The notes beneath the pieces were generated by a model, which searched no databases, was not told where the DNA came from, and saw only the letters and a program-made list of their open reading frames with translations. Position numbers and translations under genes: made by a program. A stretch of 32,175 nt of DNA from Candidatus Eisenbergiella pullistercoris (GTDB lineage: Bacteria > Bacillota > Clostridia > Lachnospirales > Lachnospiraceae), in the NCBI GenBank assembly GCA_019115665.1, contig DXDD01000046.1, positions 1-32,175 on the forward strand, in the 5' to 3' direction. Shown here piece by piece: positions 14,440-22,392 of this stretch (position 1 is its first letter; every line of letters begins with the position of its first letter).

Positions 14440-15038
14440 TTTCTCTCCTCCCATTCCGTCTTCAGCATGCGGTATTCCACCCGGTCCCGCATCCGGCCGT
14501 CCATCCAGACCTTCTGCTTCATATCCGCTTCCTTTCTCAGACCGCATTTGATCATCACACGTTCCGAGCCTCTGTTTTCCGGATCGCAGCCCGTGGTCAG
14601 GCGGAAGACGCCGTTTTCCTCGAAGGCGAAGCGCAGCACCTCCCGGAAGGCCTCCGTCATACAGCCCTGTCCCCAGAATTTTCTGCGGCTGAAATATCCG
14701 GCGTGCACCAGCTTGCCCACGGGCGTTTCCTGAAGCACCGTATAGCCGGTCTCGCCGATGAGCTCTCCGGTCTTTCTGTCCTCCATCCGCAGAAAATACA
14801 GCCTTCTGTCCGGCCTTCCGATCTCCCGGATGGATTCCTTCAGATCCTTTTCGGATTCCTCCAGGCTGTGGGTCTGAATCTCCGGAAGATAATACATGTC
14901 GTCCGGATCCGAGAGCAGCGCGTGATGGCTGGCAAGGTCCTCCGGCCTGTGATCCCGCAGGACCATCCGCTCCGTTTCCAGCCAGATCCCGCCGGCCGCA
15001 AGCAGCCTGCGCCGGATCTCTTCCCTGTTTTGCTTCAT
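14436..15038 (-). CDS. GNAT-family N-acetyltransferase (RimJ/RimL-like)
   Basis: Protein of 200 residues with the GNAT fold: ETERMVLRDHRPEDL at the start is the typical RimJ/RimL opening, GELIGETGYTVL forms the central strands, and GYFSRRKFWGQGCMTEAFREVLRFAFEE contains the acetyl-CoA pyrophosphate loop (FWGQGCMTEA, a Q/RxxGxG/A variant), followed by NRGSERVMIKCGLRKEA. It transfers an acetyl group from acetyl-CoA to an amine on a protein or small molecule; the acceptor is unknown. Start ATG at 15038 with AAAGGAG seven bases upstream. It begins 16 bases after the HTH-methyltransferase gene and is coupled to the following unknown gene. Confidence 0.9.
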   Translation of the reverse strand: MKQNREEIRRRLLAAGGIWLETERMVLRDHRPEDLASHHALLSDPDDMYYLPEIQTHSLEESEKDLKESIREIGRPDRRLYFLRMEDRKTGELIGETGYTVLQETPVGKLVHAGYFSRRKFWGQGCMTEAFREVLRFAFEENGVFRLTTGCDPENRGSERVMIKCGLRKEADMKQKVWMDGRMRDRVEYRMLKTEWEERK

Positions 15039-15054
15039 CTGTGATCTCCTTTCT

Positions 15055-15885
15055 TTACAGCGGCCTCCTGGCGAATACCGTATCCATACAGTGCCTGTGG
15101 GGAATGCCGCTGCTTCTGCAGTCGAAGATCTCCTCCCGGCAGTCCTCGATCACCCAGTCCTTATACCAGGTAAAAAGCTCCCCGGAAATCCAGTTCTTCC
15201 AGCTGCCTTCCTCCGGCTTCTCATCCGGAGGGGCGGGAAGGAAGGGCTTTTCCACAAACACATTGACGGCGTGCATGCCGCCCGGCGCGGTATGGGACAG
15301 ATAGTTTTCCATCAGCTCCCCGCGCATGCCGGGCAGGATATGGTGGAACACCCCGGAGCTGTAGATGATGTCATATTCCTCATCCAGCCTGAAGTCTCTC
15401 AGATCCGCCTGAAAAAAGCACACCTCCGTCTGATGGATGTCCGCCAGCCGCTTCGCCTTTTCGATCCCGGAGGCCGCCGCGTCGAAGGCGGTCACCTGAT
15501 AGCCGCATTTTGCCAGAAAGACCGCGTCCTTTCCTTCCCCGCAGCCGATCTCCAGAAGGCGCAGCGGCCTGGTTGGGTAAAAACGCTTCAGAAGCTCCAG
15601 ACACATCTCATTCGGCCTGGTCCCCCAGTAATAGCCCTCCGCCTGATAGCGTTCCTCGTAGGCGGTGATCCGTTTTTTCCCGGGAATGTATCCCATCAGC
15701 GTGTCGATGTCCGTCTCCAGCAGCCCGGCCAGCCGGGGAAGCTGGGCGATATCGGGCAGAGACTGGGCGTTTTCCCATTTGGACACCGCCTGCGCGGAAA
15801 GGTTCAGCCTGCGGGCGAGCTCCTCCTGGGTGTAGCCCTTTGATCTGCGGAAACGGGCAATGTTTTCTGCAAGTGTGGTCTTCAT
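15055..15885 (-). CDS. Fusion of XRE-type HTH regulator and SAM-dependent methyltransferase
   Basis: Protein of 276 residues with two domains. Residues 5-63 are a Cro/CI-type helix-turn-helix (NIARFRRSKGYTQEELARRL, then LSAQAVSKWENAQSLPD). Residues about 75-270 are a class I methyltransferase with motif I LLEIGCGEGKDAVFLAKCG, an acidic strand end (VTAFDAA), FFQADLRDF and YDIIYSSGVFHHI, most like TehB/UbiE-type small-molecule methyltransferases. The ATG at 15885 follows GGAGG by ten bases; a longer frame to 16050 is basic low-complexity sequence covering the promoter. It is first in the operon with the acetyltransferase and the unknown gene. An enzyme that also binds DNA may control its own promoter, where two CCGTCGGT copies occur. 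Confidence 0.88.
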   Translation of the reverse strand: MKTTLAENIARFRRSKGYTQEELARRLNLSAQAVSKWENAQSLPDIAQLPRLAGLLETDIDTLMGYIPGKKRITAYEERYQAEGYYWGTRPNEMCLELLKRFYPTRPLRLLEIGCGEGKDAVFLAKCGYQVTAFDAAASGIEKAKRLADIHQTEVCFFQADLRDFRLDEEYDIIYSSGVFHHILPGMRGELMENYLSHTAPGGMHAVNVFVEKPFLPAPPDEKPEEGSWKNWISGELFTWYKDWVIEDCREEIFDCRSSGIPHRHCMDTVFARRPL

Positions 15886-15909
15886 CGCTTTTCTTCCTCC
15901 GTCGGTCTT

Positions 15910-15938
15910 ATTGTAGCAGATTTGCTTCTTCCTGAAAA
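15910..15938 (-). promoter_or_regulatory. Likely promoter of the HTH-methyltransferase operon
   Basis: Minus strand TTTTCA (15933-15938), 17 bases, TACAAT (15910-15915), about 25 bases before the start codon. Confidence 0.5.
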
Positions 15939-15969
15939 TGGAGGTACAGAGGAACCGGGAGAAGTCTCT

Positions 15970-15982
15970 CAACCGTCGGTTG
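15970..15982. promoter_or_regulatory. 13-bp palindrome, candidate operator for the HTH-methyltransferase protein
   Basis: CAACCG-T-CGGTTG is a perfect inverted repeat upstream of the predicted -35 box. Its core CCGTCGGT recurs at 15899-15906, at the expected transcription start, so the two copies flank the promoter. Confidence 0.45.
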
Positions 15983-16103
15983 TATTTTCTTTCCTGATTT
16001 CTTCCGCATCCTTTTTCCGCATAAATATGCGTCGTTTTCCCCAAAAGCAAAAATAAATAGGAAAGCCGGGCAGAAAATGCTACCGTCCTTTCCTTTTTTG
16101 CGG

Positions 16104-16109
16104 TATAAT
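16104..16109 (+). promoter_or_regulatory. Possible -10 box of the yfcC-like operon
   Basis: A consensus TATAAT 67 bases before the start codon, without a recognisable -35 element at 16-18 bases. Confidence 0.35.
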
Positions 16110-16175
16110 AAGTGGAATTCTCCGTCTTTCCTGTCTGCCGGGGCGGAAAAAGAGGGGATCAAGGAGGAAAAAAGA

Positions 16176-17576
16176 ATGGAAAAAACAGAAAAGAAGAAAA
16201 AACGCTTTGAAACGCCGCATACCCTGGTGATCATCGCCTGCCTGATCATCATCGCTGCGGCAGCCACCTGGGTCGTCCCGTCCGGCGAATTTGTCCGCTA
16301 TGAGGATCCGGTATCCGGCGAGACCATCGTGCAGGCGGGAAGCTATACCTCGGAAGGGACCAATCCGGTCAGCCTCCTGCAGGTTCCCGTGGTCATGTAC
16401 CAGGGCATCCTGGAGGCGGCGGACGTGATCGCCTTCCTGCTCATCATCGGCGGCGCCTTTGAGCTGGTGAATGCGAGCGGAGCCATCCTGGCCCTGTGCC
16501 GGACCGTCGGAAAGCACCTGAAGGGAAAGGAAATCTTCGTGGTCCCCATGTTCCTCGCTCTTTTTGCCGTATTCGGAACCACCATGGGCATGTCCAACGA
16601 GGTGGCCGTTTTCGTTCCCATCGGCATCACCATGGCCCTGACGCTGGGGCTTGACAAGGTGACCGGCATGGCGATGGTCGTGGTCGGCGCGGCCTCCGGC
16701 TTTACCGCAGGACTGATGAACCCCTTCACCGTGGGCATTGCCCAGGACATCGCGGGCGTTCCCCTGTTTTCCGGCATGGGCCTGCGGGCCGTGCTGCTTG
16801 TCATCCTGCTCGTCGTCGATACCGCTTACATCATCGCCTATGAGCGTAAGATCAAGAAGTATCCGGAAAAGAGCATCCTGGCAGGGATGCCGGACGAAAA
16901 GGACTTCGTCGCCGATAAAAACGCGGATGAGAAGATCACCGGCCGCCAGGCCGCCGTTCTGGTGGTGCTGTTCGGCACCCTGGGCATTCTGGTATACGGC
17001 CTTCTGATCTATCAGTGGTATTTTGAGGAAATGGCGGCTCTCTTCCTTGCCATGGGCGTGATCTGCGGCTTCCTCGCCGGGCTGTCTCCCAGCAAGATCG
17101 CAACCACCTTTTCCGCCGGCGCGAAGGGCATCGCCGGAAGCGCTCTGACGGTCGGCTTTGCCAGAGGCATCATCATCACCCTGGAAAACGCCATGATCAT
17201 CGACACCATTTCCAACGCGGTGGCCCTTGCGGTGAACTCCCTTCCCGCCTCCATCCAGAGCATCGGCTTCTTCCTTGCACAGACGGCCACCAGCTTCGTC
17301 ATCACCTCCGGCTCCGGCATGGCCGCAGTGACCATCCCTCTGATGTCTCCTGTGGGAGACCTGATCGGCCTGAGCCGTCAGACCCTGGTGCTGGCCTATC
17401 AGATGGGCGACGGCTTCTCCAACCTGCTGCTGCCCACCACCTCCAGCCTGCTGGGAACGCTGGCGGTATCCAAGGTGCCTTACGGCAGATGGGTAAAATT
17501 CATGTTCCCGCTGTTCCTGATCTGGACGCTGATCGGCTGCGCCATGATGGTCGTCGCCGTAGCGGTCGGCTACTAA
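16176..17576 (+). CDS. YfcC-family (C4-dicarboxylate/basic amino-acid carrier-like) transporter
   Basis: Protein of 466 residues with a lysine-rich cytoplasmic N-terminus (MEKTEKKKKRFETPHTLVII) and about twelve membrane helices. The first helix is followed by VVPSGEFVRYEDPVSGE, typical of the YfcC/DcuC-like 'basic amino acid antiporter' family, and later blocks (GTTMGMSNEVAVFVPIGI, GFTAGLMNPFTVGIAQ, MGDGFSNLLLPTTSSLLG) are the conserved pore-forming loops of this group. The substrate is unknown; peptides, amino-acid conjugates or C4 acids have been proposed for relatives. The ATG at 16176 follows AAGGAGG. The M20 amidohydrolase gene 43 bases downstream suggests that the imported compound is an N-acyl or amide conjugate hydrolysed in the cytoplasm. 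Confidence 0.88.
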   Translation: MEKTEKKKKRFETPHTLVIIACLIIIAAAATWVVPSGEFVRYEDPVSGETIVQAGSYTSEGTNPVSLLQVPVVMYQGILEAADVIAFLLIIGGAFELVNASGAILALCRTVGKHLKGKEIFVVPMFLALFAVFGTTMGMSNEVAVFVPIGITMALTLGLDKVTGMAMVVVGAASGFTAGLMNPFTVGIAQDIAGVPLFSGMGLRAVLLVILLVVDTAYIIAYERKIKKYPEKSILAGMPDEKDFVADKNADEKITGRQAAVLVVLFGTLGILVYGLLIYQWYFEEMAALFLAMGVICGFLAGLSPSKIATTFSAGAKGIAGSALTVGFARGIIITLENAMIIDTISNAVALAVNSLPASIQSIGFFLAQTATSFVITSGSGMAAVTIPLMSPVGDLIGLSRQTLVLAYQMGDGFSNLLLPTTSSLLGTLAVSKVPYGRWVKFMFPLFLIWTLIGCAMMVVAVAVGY

Positions 17577-17619
17577 ATCAGACCGGCGGAATTTTCGCAA
17601 AGGGAGAAGGAAGATTGCC

Positions 17620-18795
17620 ATGAAAGAAAAGATCAAAGCTTATATCGATCAGCTGGGTCCGAAGCTGGAAGAAATGTCGGACCGTATTTTTGACCTGGCG
17701 GAGGTCAGCTGTCAGGAGGTGCAGTCCTGTAAGCTTCTGGAGGATTTTCTGAAGGAGAACGGCTTTCATGTGGAGCACAATGTGGGCGGCATGGAGCATT
17801 CCTTCCGCGCGGTTTATGAGCAGGGCGAAGGCGGGCCTTCCTTCGGCCTGCTCGCCGAGTACGACGCCCTGCCCATGGGCCACGGCTGCGGCCATCACAT
17901 GCAGGGCCCTGCCATGATCGGCGCGGCGCTGTGCATCCGCCAGCTTGCCGGCGACAGGCCGTACAAAATCGTGATATACGGAACGCCCGCCGAGGAAAGC
18001 CTGGGCGGCAAGATCATCATGCAGGAAAACGGCTGCTTTCAGGATATCGACATCGCGCTGATGATGCACGCCGCCCCGGATACCTGCGTGGACATAAAGA
18101 CCATGGCTCTGGAAAACTTCCGCGTCACCTTCCACGGAAGAGAAGCCCATGCGGCCATGAACCCGGAAAAGGGAAGGAGCGCCCTGGACGCCATCCTGCT
18201 TTCCTTCCACGCCATCGAGATGTTAAGAGAGCATGTCCTTGAGGACACCCGGATGCATTATACCGTGCTGGACGCGGGCGGCCCCGCCAACGTGGTTCCG
18301 GGAAAAGCCACAGCGGAATATACCCTGCGCTCCTACAACACCAGCTATCTGGCCCAGGTGGTGGAGCGTTTTAAGAAGATCATCGAAGGGGCGGCCCTGA
18401 TGACGGAAACCACATACACCATGGAGCGGGATCCCGCCTACAGCGCCAAGATCCCCTGCCTGAAGCTGAATGAGCTCATCATGGACAACGCCCGGGCTTT
18501 TGAAGCCCCGCACCTTGCGCCGCCGAGAGAAAAGACCGGCTCCACGGACTTCGGCAACGTGATGTATGAGCTTCCCGGCTCCTGCATCCGCATGGCCTTC
18601 GTCCCCTCCGGAACCCCCGCCCACTCCCAGGCTTACCTGGACGCGGGCAAGTCCGACGACGCCCACCGGGCCGTCCGCCTTTCCGCCGGGATCCTGGCGG
18701 GTACCTGCCTGGATATTCTGGAACAGCCGGAGCTGATGGATGAGATCAAAGCGGACTTTGCCGAACGGAAAGCGCAGATGGGAGAAAGTCTGTGA
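17620..18795 (+). CDS. M20-family amidohydrolase (AbgB/p-aminobenzoyl-glutamate hydrolase-like)
   Basis: Cytoplasmic protein of 391 residues. Metal ligands are visible as Cys90 and His92/93 in YDALPMGHGCGHHMQG, the Glu pair 125/126 in GTPAEES, and His150 in LMMHAAP; the Cys in place of Asp marks the M20D branch of aminoacylases and AbgA/AbgB. The dimerisation (lid) domain occupies roughly 165-280. A late motif GSTDFGNVMYELPGS is typical of the AbgB-like group. It hydrolyses an amide bond in an N-acyl amino acid, amidated peptide or aminobenzoyl-glutamate-like compound; which one is not known. It is co-transcribed with the transporter gene, a transporter-plus-hydrolase pair like abgT-abgB, though the transporter family differs. 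Confidence 0.9.
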   Translation: MKEKIKAYIDQLGPKLEEMSDRIFDLAEVSCQEVQSCKLLEDFLKENGFHVEHNVGGMEHSFRAVYEQGEGGPSFGLLAEYDALPMGHGCGHHMQGPAMIGAALCIRQLAGDRPYKIVIYGTPAEESLGGKIIMQENGCFQDIDIALMMHAAPDTCVDIKTMALENFRVTFHGREAHAAMNPEKGRSALDAILLSFHAIEMLREHVLEDTRMHYTVLDAGGPANVVPGKATAEYTLRSYNTSYLAQVVERFKKIIEGAALMTETTYTMERDPAYSAKIPCLKLNELIMDNARAFEAPHLAPPREKTGSTDFGNVMYELPGSCIRMAFVPSGTPAHSQAYLDAGKSDDAHRAVRLSAGILAGTCLDILEQPELMDEIKADFAERKAQMGESL

Positions 18796-18869
18796 CAGAA
18801 AAGGTCTGAAAGGACGAAGTTCCAAAAAAGCTCCGCCGAAAAAAACAAAAAAGCGCGGACATATATAAG

Positions 18870-18906
18870 AAGGGCAGACGGTTTTTTACGGCCGTCTGCC
18901 CTTTTT
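18870..18906. terminator. Bidirectional terminator
   Basis: Stem GGGCAGACGG / CCGTCTGCCC (10 bp), ten-base loop, then TTTTT. Upstream AAG lengthens the stem. On the minus strand the tail is TTCTTATATAT, so it can also end the fructan operon transcript. Confidence 0.9.
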
Positions 18907-18925
18907 CTGATGTTTCCTGCCTCTT

Positions 18926-19537
18926 CTACCGGTAATCCTCCACGTCGAATTCCCGGTCCTTAAAATAGTATTTCCGGTCCTCCTCCGTAATGGCTCGGAT
19001 CACCCGGCAGGGATTGCCCGCTGCCACCACATTGTCGGGAAGATCCTTCGTCACCACACTGCCGGAGCCGATCACCACATTGTCGCCGATGGTCACGCCC
19101 GGATTGATCACGCTGCTTCCTCCGATCCAGACATTGTCCCCGATGGTCACGTCGATGCCGTATTCGTAGCCCGAATTGCGGGAATCCGGATGGATCGGAT
19201 GCCCCGCGGTATAGATGGACACGTTGGGCGCGATCTGCGCGTTTTTCCCGATCCTCACCCTTCCCACATCCAGGATGGTCAGATTATAATTGGCGAAAAA
19301 GTTCTCTCCCACCTCGATGTTGCTGCCGTAGTCGCAGTGAAAGGGTGGCTCTATGGCCAGGTTCTCCCCGTGCTTTCCGATGATCTCGCGGATCAGCTCC
19401 GCCTGCTCCTTCTCCTTTTCCGGCGGCAGATTGTTATAGCGGTAGATCCGCTTCTTATTCTCCAGCCGTTCTTCCGCCAGTCCGTCCAGCCACGCCTTAT
19501 AGGGCAGGTTGGCCAGCATCCGTTCCTTCTGGTTCAT
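18926..19537 (-). CDS. Sugar O-acetyltransferase (maltose/galactoside acetyltransferase type)
   Basis: Protein of 203 residues with an N-terminal helical mac domain (MNQKERMLANLPYKAW) and a left-handed beta-helix of hexapeptide repeats (IGKNAQIAPNVSI, VTIGDNVWIGGSSVINPGVTIGDNVVIGSGSVV). The catalytic His lies in YTAGHPIHP, as in LacA and Maa. It acetylates sugars with acetyl-CoA, often interpreted as detoxifying non-metabolised sugars. The ATG at 19537 has only a distant AAAGGAAG box; Met at 19519 with AAGGA is an alternative, but the family usually includes the earlier segment. It lies 109 bases after the GH172 gene on the same strand and ends at a terminator, so it is probably the last gene of the fructan operon. 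Confidence 0.9.
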   Translation of the reverse strand: MNQKERMLANLPYKAWLDGLAEERLENKKRIYRYNNLPPEKEKEQAELIREIIGKHGENLAIEPPFHCDYGSNIEVGENFFANYNLTILDVGRVRIGKNAQIAPNVSIYTAGHPIHPDSRNSGYEYGIDVTIGDNVWIGGSSVINPGVTIGDNVVIGSGSVVTKDLPDNVVAAGNPCRVIRAITEEDRKYYFKDREFDVEDYR

Positions 19538-19544
19538 GCTCTGT

Positions 19545-19620
19545 CTGCTTCCTTTCCGTCTGTTTTTTCTGTCTGCTTTTTCTGTTTGTTTTTCTGCCTG
19601 TTTTTTCTGTCTGCTTCTCA
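19545..19620. repeat. Imperfect purine-rich tandem repeats before the acetyltransferase start
   Basis: The minus strand consists of imperfect repeats of a GCAGACAGAAAAA-like unit of about 16 bases. The frame is open through it and would encode Lys/Arg/Gln-rich low complexity, but no ribosome binding site supports translation. Confidence 0.5.
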
Positions 19621-19646
19621 TCTCCCGGGCCGGCCTGCCCGCGCTT

Positions 19647-20747
19647 TTATCTGGGCCACCGTTCCTTCCGCTCCATCAGAGCCGGAAACGCCTGGTGCGG
19701 CTCTGTCTGATACCAATATGCCACGCTCGCCACATCGTCCTGCCGCTCGAACAGGCCGCCGTGGCTGACGCCGATCTGCTGGATGGTGACCCGCAGATCC
19801 TCCTCAAACAGGATCGGATCCGGGATGTGCCACCGGTAGAAGCTGCGCTGGGGCAGCTGGTCGTCGGTATGGTAATCGTTATGCAGGAAGGTATCCCGCG
19901 TGGAATAGTAGGGATAGCCGAGGAAGGGCGTGCAGAAGGTGTTTTCCACCGTCCGTCCCTGCTCCTGCGTCGCGAAGCTCCAGGCGCCGCCGAAATAGTC
20001 TTCGGTCCCCGTTCCGCAGATCGTGGGATAATCCGTATCCCCGTCCAGATAAAACTTTACCTCGCCCTCTCCGTACCAGTACCGCTCCAGGGCGGTCAGC
20101 GCCAGGTAGGTGCCCACATACTGCCCCTTTCCCTTCACGCCGTCCAGGATCACATAATCCTTCCCCTTTTCCGTGAGCCGCTGCCTGCGCCACTGCGCAT
20201 GGAAGTATCCTGTGTCCTCCGGCAGCTCCTCCGTCAGGCAGTAATCCACCTGATAGAAAAAGGCATGCACATCCTCGTCGCACTGATTTTCCAGCGTGAT
20301 CCTCGCCTTTTTCCGGAAGGGCATGGGAAAATACAGGTTGAACCCTCTGGTGGGATTGACGGCCACCGGCAGGGAATTTACCGGATAGGACACGCCGAAG
20401 CCGCAGCAGAACAGGTCTCCCAGCGGGCTTTCCACGGAAGGGTTTTCCTCCCCGTCCCAGTACATCCGCAGCACCAGATCCCGCAGAACATAGCGGTTCC
20501 TGTCGCTCGTCCGGTCCGTCACCGTGATCCAGATGTGCCGGATGATGCCCGGCCCGTCCATTTCCGCCAGCGTTACGGTCTCTCCCGCCCGGACCAGGGG
20601 GATACAGGGCGAGCCCTTTCTGGAAGGCCCCAGATCGCCTGCCGCCATGCCGCCCTTTCCCTTTTCTCCCGTCCGGTTTTCCCAGTTGATGCTCCGGCTC
20701 TTTCCCGTCTGAAGACGGTAGATGTTTTCAAATCCGTTTCCCCACAT
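19647..20747 (-). CDS. DUF2961 / GH172-family glycoside hydrolase
   Basis: Protein of 366 residues without a signal peptide, full length for a single DUF2961 unit. Family marks are the N-terminal DGPGIIRHIWITV, the block SPLGDLFCCGFG, NPTRGFNLYFPMPF, and the C-terminal WYGEGEVKFYLDGD and GTGTEDYFGGAWSF, which hold the conserved acidic residues (Glu227 or Glu229, and Glu249) expected at the active site. DUF2961 was defined as GH172 from an alpha-D-fructofuranosidase that forms and opens difructose dianhydride I; other members act on D- or L-arabinofuranosides. Three GH32-like genes directly upstream favour a fructose substrate here. Start ATG at 20747 after GGGAGG, 75 bases from the preceding gene. 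Family assignment is firm; substrate is inferred from context. Confidence 0.88.
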   Translation of the reverse strand: MWGNGFENIYRLQTGKSRSINWENRTGEKGKGGMAAGDLGPSRKGSPCIPLVRAGETVTLAEMDGPGIIRHIWITVTDRTSDRNRYVLRDLVLRMYWDGEENPSVESPLGDLFCCGFGVSYPVNSLPVAVNPTRGFNLYFPMPFRKKARITLENQCDEDVHAFFYQVDYCLTEELPEDTGYFHAQWRRQRLTEKGKDYVILDGVKGKGQYVGTYLALTALERYWYGEGEVKFYLDGDTDYPTICGTGTEDYFGGAWSFATQEQGRTVENTFCTPFLGYPYYSTRDTFLHNDYHTDDQLPQRSFYRWHIPDPILFEEDLRVTIQQIGVSHGGLFERQDDVASVAYWYQTEPHQAFPALMERKERWPR

Positions 20748-20822
20748 TTCGTTTTCCTCCCGTTTCGGCCGCTCTTTTTAAGCCGCTTTTTCCATCCTTC
20801 TTTGTCAAAGCTTCCCTCCCGG

Positions 20823-22343
20823 TCAGAAGGTCAGCCCTTCCGCTTCCAGATCGTATTTTACCACAGAAATCTCTGCTGTTCCATCACAGGAGAAAAAAAT
20901 TCCCTGCGCTTTCTGATCCGTATGGATCACGGTGGACATGGCTGTTTCTCCATCATTTACAAACACTTCCGCCGAAAACCGGTCCATAACGATGCGCAGC
21001 TTCAGCTTTCCTTCCCGTTCCCTTACGGCAGCGCTCCTTACGCAGACCTGATCCTTCCGAAGTCCCGACCAGGTGCGGTCTGTTGTCAGCGTCGCCCGCT
21101 TTCTGTCATAGACCAGAAGGGTACGGCTGTCCGAATCCGCCGCCAGCGCGATCTGAAAAACCTCATAGTCTCCGGCCTTCAGTTCCACCGTCATATCCAG
21201 CACACGTCCGCTGATCCCATCCAAAGCCTTTTCTCCATCCTCCCGTGTCAGACGCACCGCATGGCGTACCTCGTTTCTGCGGTACGTCTCCAGTTCCCGC
21301 ACCGGATTCTGGATCAGCCGCTCTCCGTCCAGGCGAAGCTCCCGGGGTACTGTCATCATTCCGGACCAGCCCGCGCCTTCCGGCGTCAGATCATTGTCCC
21401 AGCTCTTCATCCAGGCGATCATGATCCGCCTTCCGTCCGCTGTCTCCAGGGTCTGCGGCGCGTAAAAATCCAGCCCGTAATCGATCTGACGCGCTTCTTT
21501 TCTCAGGAAGCATTTCTTCTCTTTCTCATAGCTTCCCACAAAATAGATGGAATTGTTCCCGTTGTGAAATTCCAGCCCCTCCGCGCGCATGAACTGAGGA
21601 GAGACGATCAAAACCTGTCTGGAATCCAGCGTAAAAAAGTCCGGGCATTCCCACATTTTTCCATACCGGCCCTGATTCCGGTCCAGAATGCTCTCAAAGC
21701 TCCACCCGGTTCCGTCCGCGGAAGAAAACAGCGCGATCTGTCCGCTGCCGTCCCCGTCCAGGCTTCCGATCACCGCATAAAACCGGCCGTCCTCCCGCCA
21801 GATCTTCGGATCCCGGAAATCCGCTGCGGAGCTTCCCTCCGGCAGGCTGTCCGCGAGGATCACCGGATTTTCCTGCAGCTTGACATAATCCGTTCCGTCT
21901 CCCACGGCCATACACTGGGTCTGGAAAACCTCCTTCGTTCCGTCCTCCTTTTCCCTCTCCCTGACACCGGTATACATCAAAAGATGCTTTCCGTCCTGCT
22001 CCACGGCGGAACCGGAAAAGCAGCCCTGTCCGTCATACGCCTCATCCGGAGCCAGCGCGCAGGGCAGCCAGGTCCAGCGGATAAAATCCTTTGTTTTGCA
22101 ATGTCCCCAATGCATGGGGCCCCAGAGGCTGCTGTAGGGATGATACTGATAAAACAGGTGATATTCTCCCTGAAAAAGCGAAAAACCGTTGGGGTCGTTG
22201 ATCCAGCCCACAGGTGCAGTCACATGAAAGGCCGGACGCTCCTGTGCGGCTGTCTGATGCTGTCTTTCATACTGTCTGGCCTGTTCCAGCCTGGCTGTCA
22301 ATTCTGTTTTTTCCATAATCCCTTCTGTCTTTCCATTGTTCAT
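20823..22343 (-). CDS. GH32 beta-fructofuranosidase, canonical active site
   Basis: Protein of 506 residues with the five-bladed propeller and C-terminal beta-sandwich of GH32 and no signal peptide. Catalytic residues are all standard: nucleophile Asp50 in HVTAPVGWINDPNG, stabiliser Asp178 in FRDPK, and acid/base Glu232 in WECPDFF. It hydrolyses beta-fructofuranosidic bonds in sucrose, sucrose-6-phosphate, or inulin- or levan-type oligosaccharides; cytoplasmic location and a co-transcribed permease favour oligosaccharides. The ATG at 22343 is chosen for AAAGGA seven bases upstream; the frame stays open to 22442, overlapping the previous gene, and an ATG at 22316 is an alternative. Third GH32-like gene of the operon. 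Confidence 0.93.
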   Translation of the reverse strand: MNNGKTEGIMEKTELTARLEQARQYERQHQTAAQERPAFHVTAPVGWINDPNGFSLFQGEYHLFYQYHPYSSLWGPMHWGHCKTKDFIRWTWLPCALAPDEAYDGQGCFSGSAVEQDGKHLLMYTGVREREKEDGTKEVFQTQCMAVGDGTDYVKLQENPVILADSLPEGSSAADFRDPKIWREDGRFYAVIGSLDGDGSGQIALFSSADGTGWSFESILDRNQGRYGKMWECPDFFTLDSRQVLIVSPQFMRAEGLEFHNGNNSIYFVGSYEKEKKCFLRKEARQIDYGLDFYAPQTLETADGRRIMIAWMKSWDNDLTPEGAGWSGMMTVPRELRLDGERLIQNPVRELETYRRNEVRHAVRLTREDGEKALDGISGRVLDMTVELKAGDYEVFQIALAADSDSRTLLVYDRKRATLTTDRTWSGLRKDQVCVRSAAVREREGKLKLRIVMDRFSAEVFVNDGETAMSTVIHTDQKAQGIFFSCDGTAEISVVKYDLEAEGLTF

Positions 22344-22392
22344 ATCGCAATCCTTTCTGCTGCTCATATTTTCAGGCCGTTCCTGCCTTTTT

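Noticed and set aside
19545-19620. Possible CRISPR-like repeats
   Set aside because: Units are short, imperfect and directly adjacent with no spacers, and no cas gene is present.
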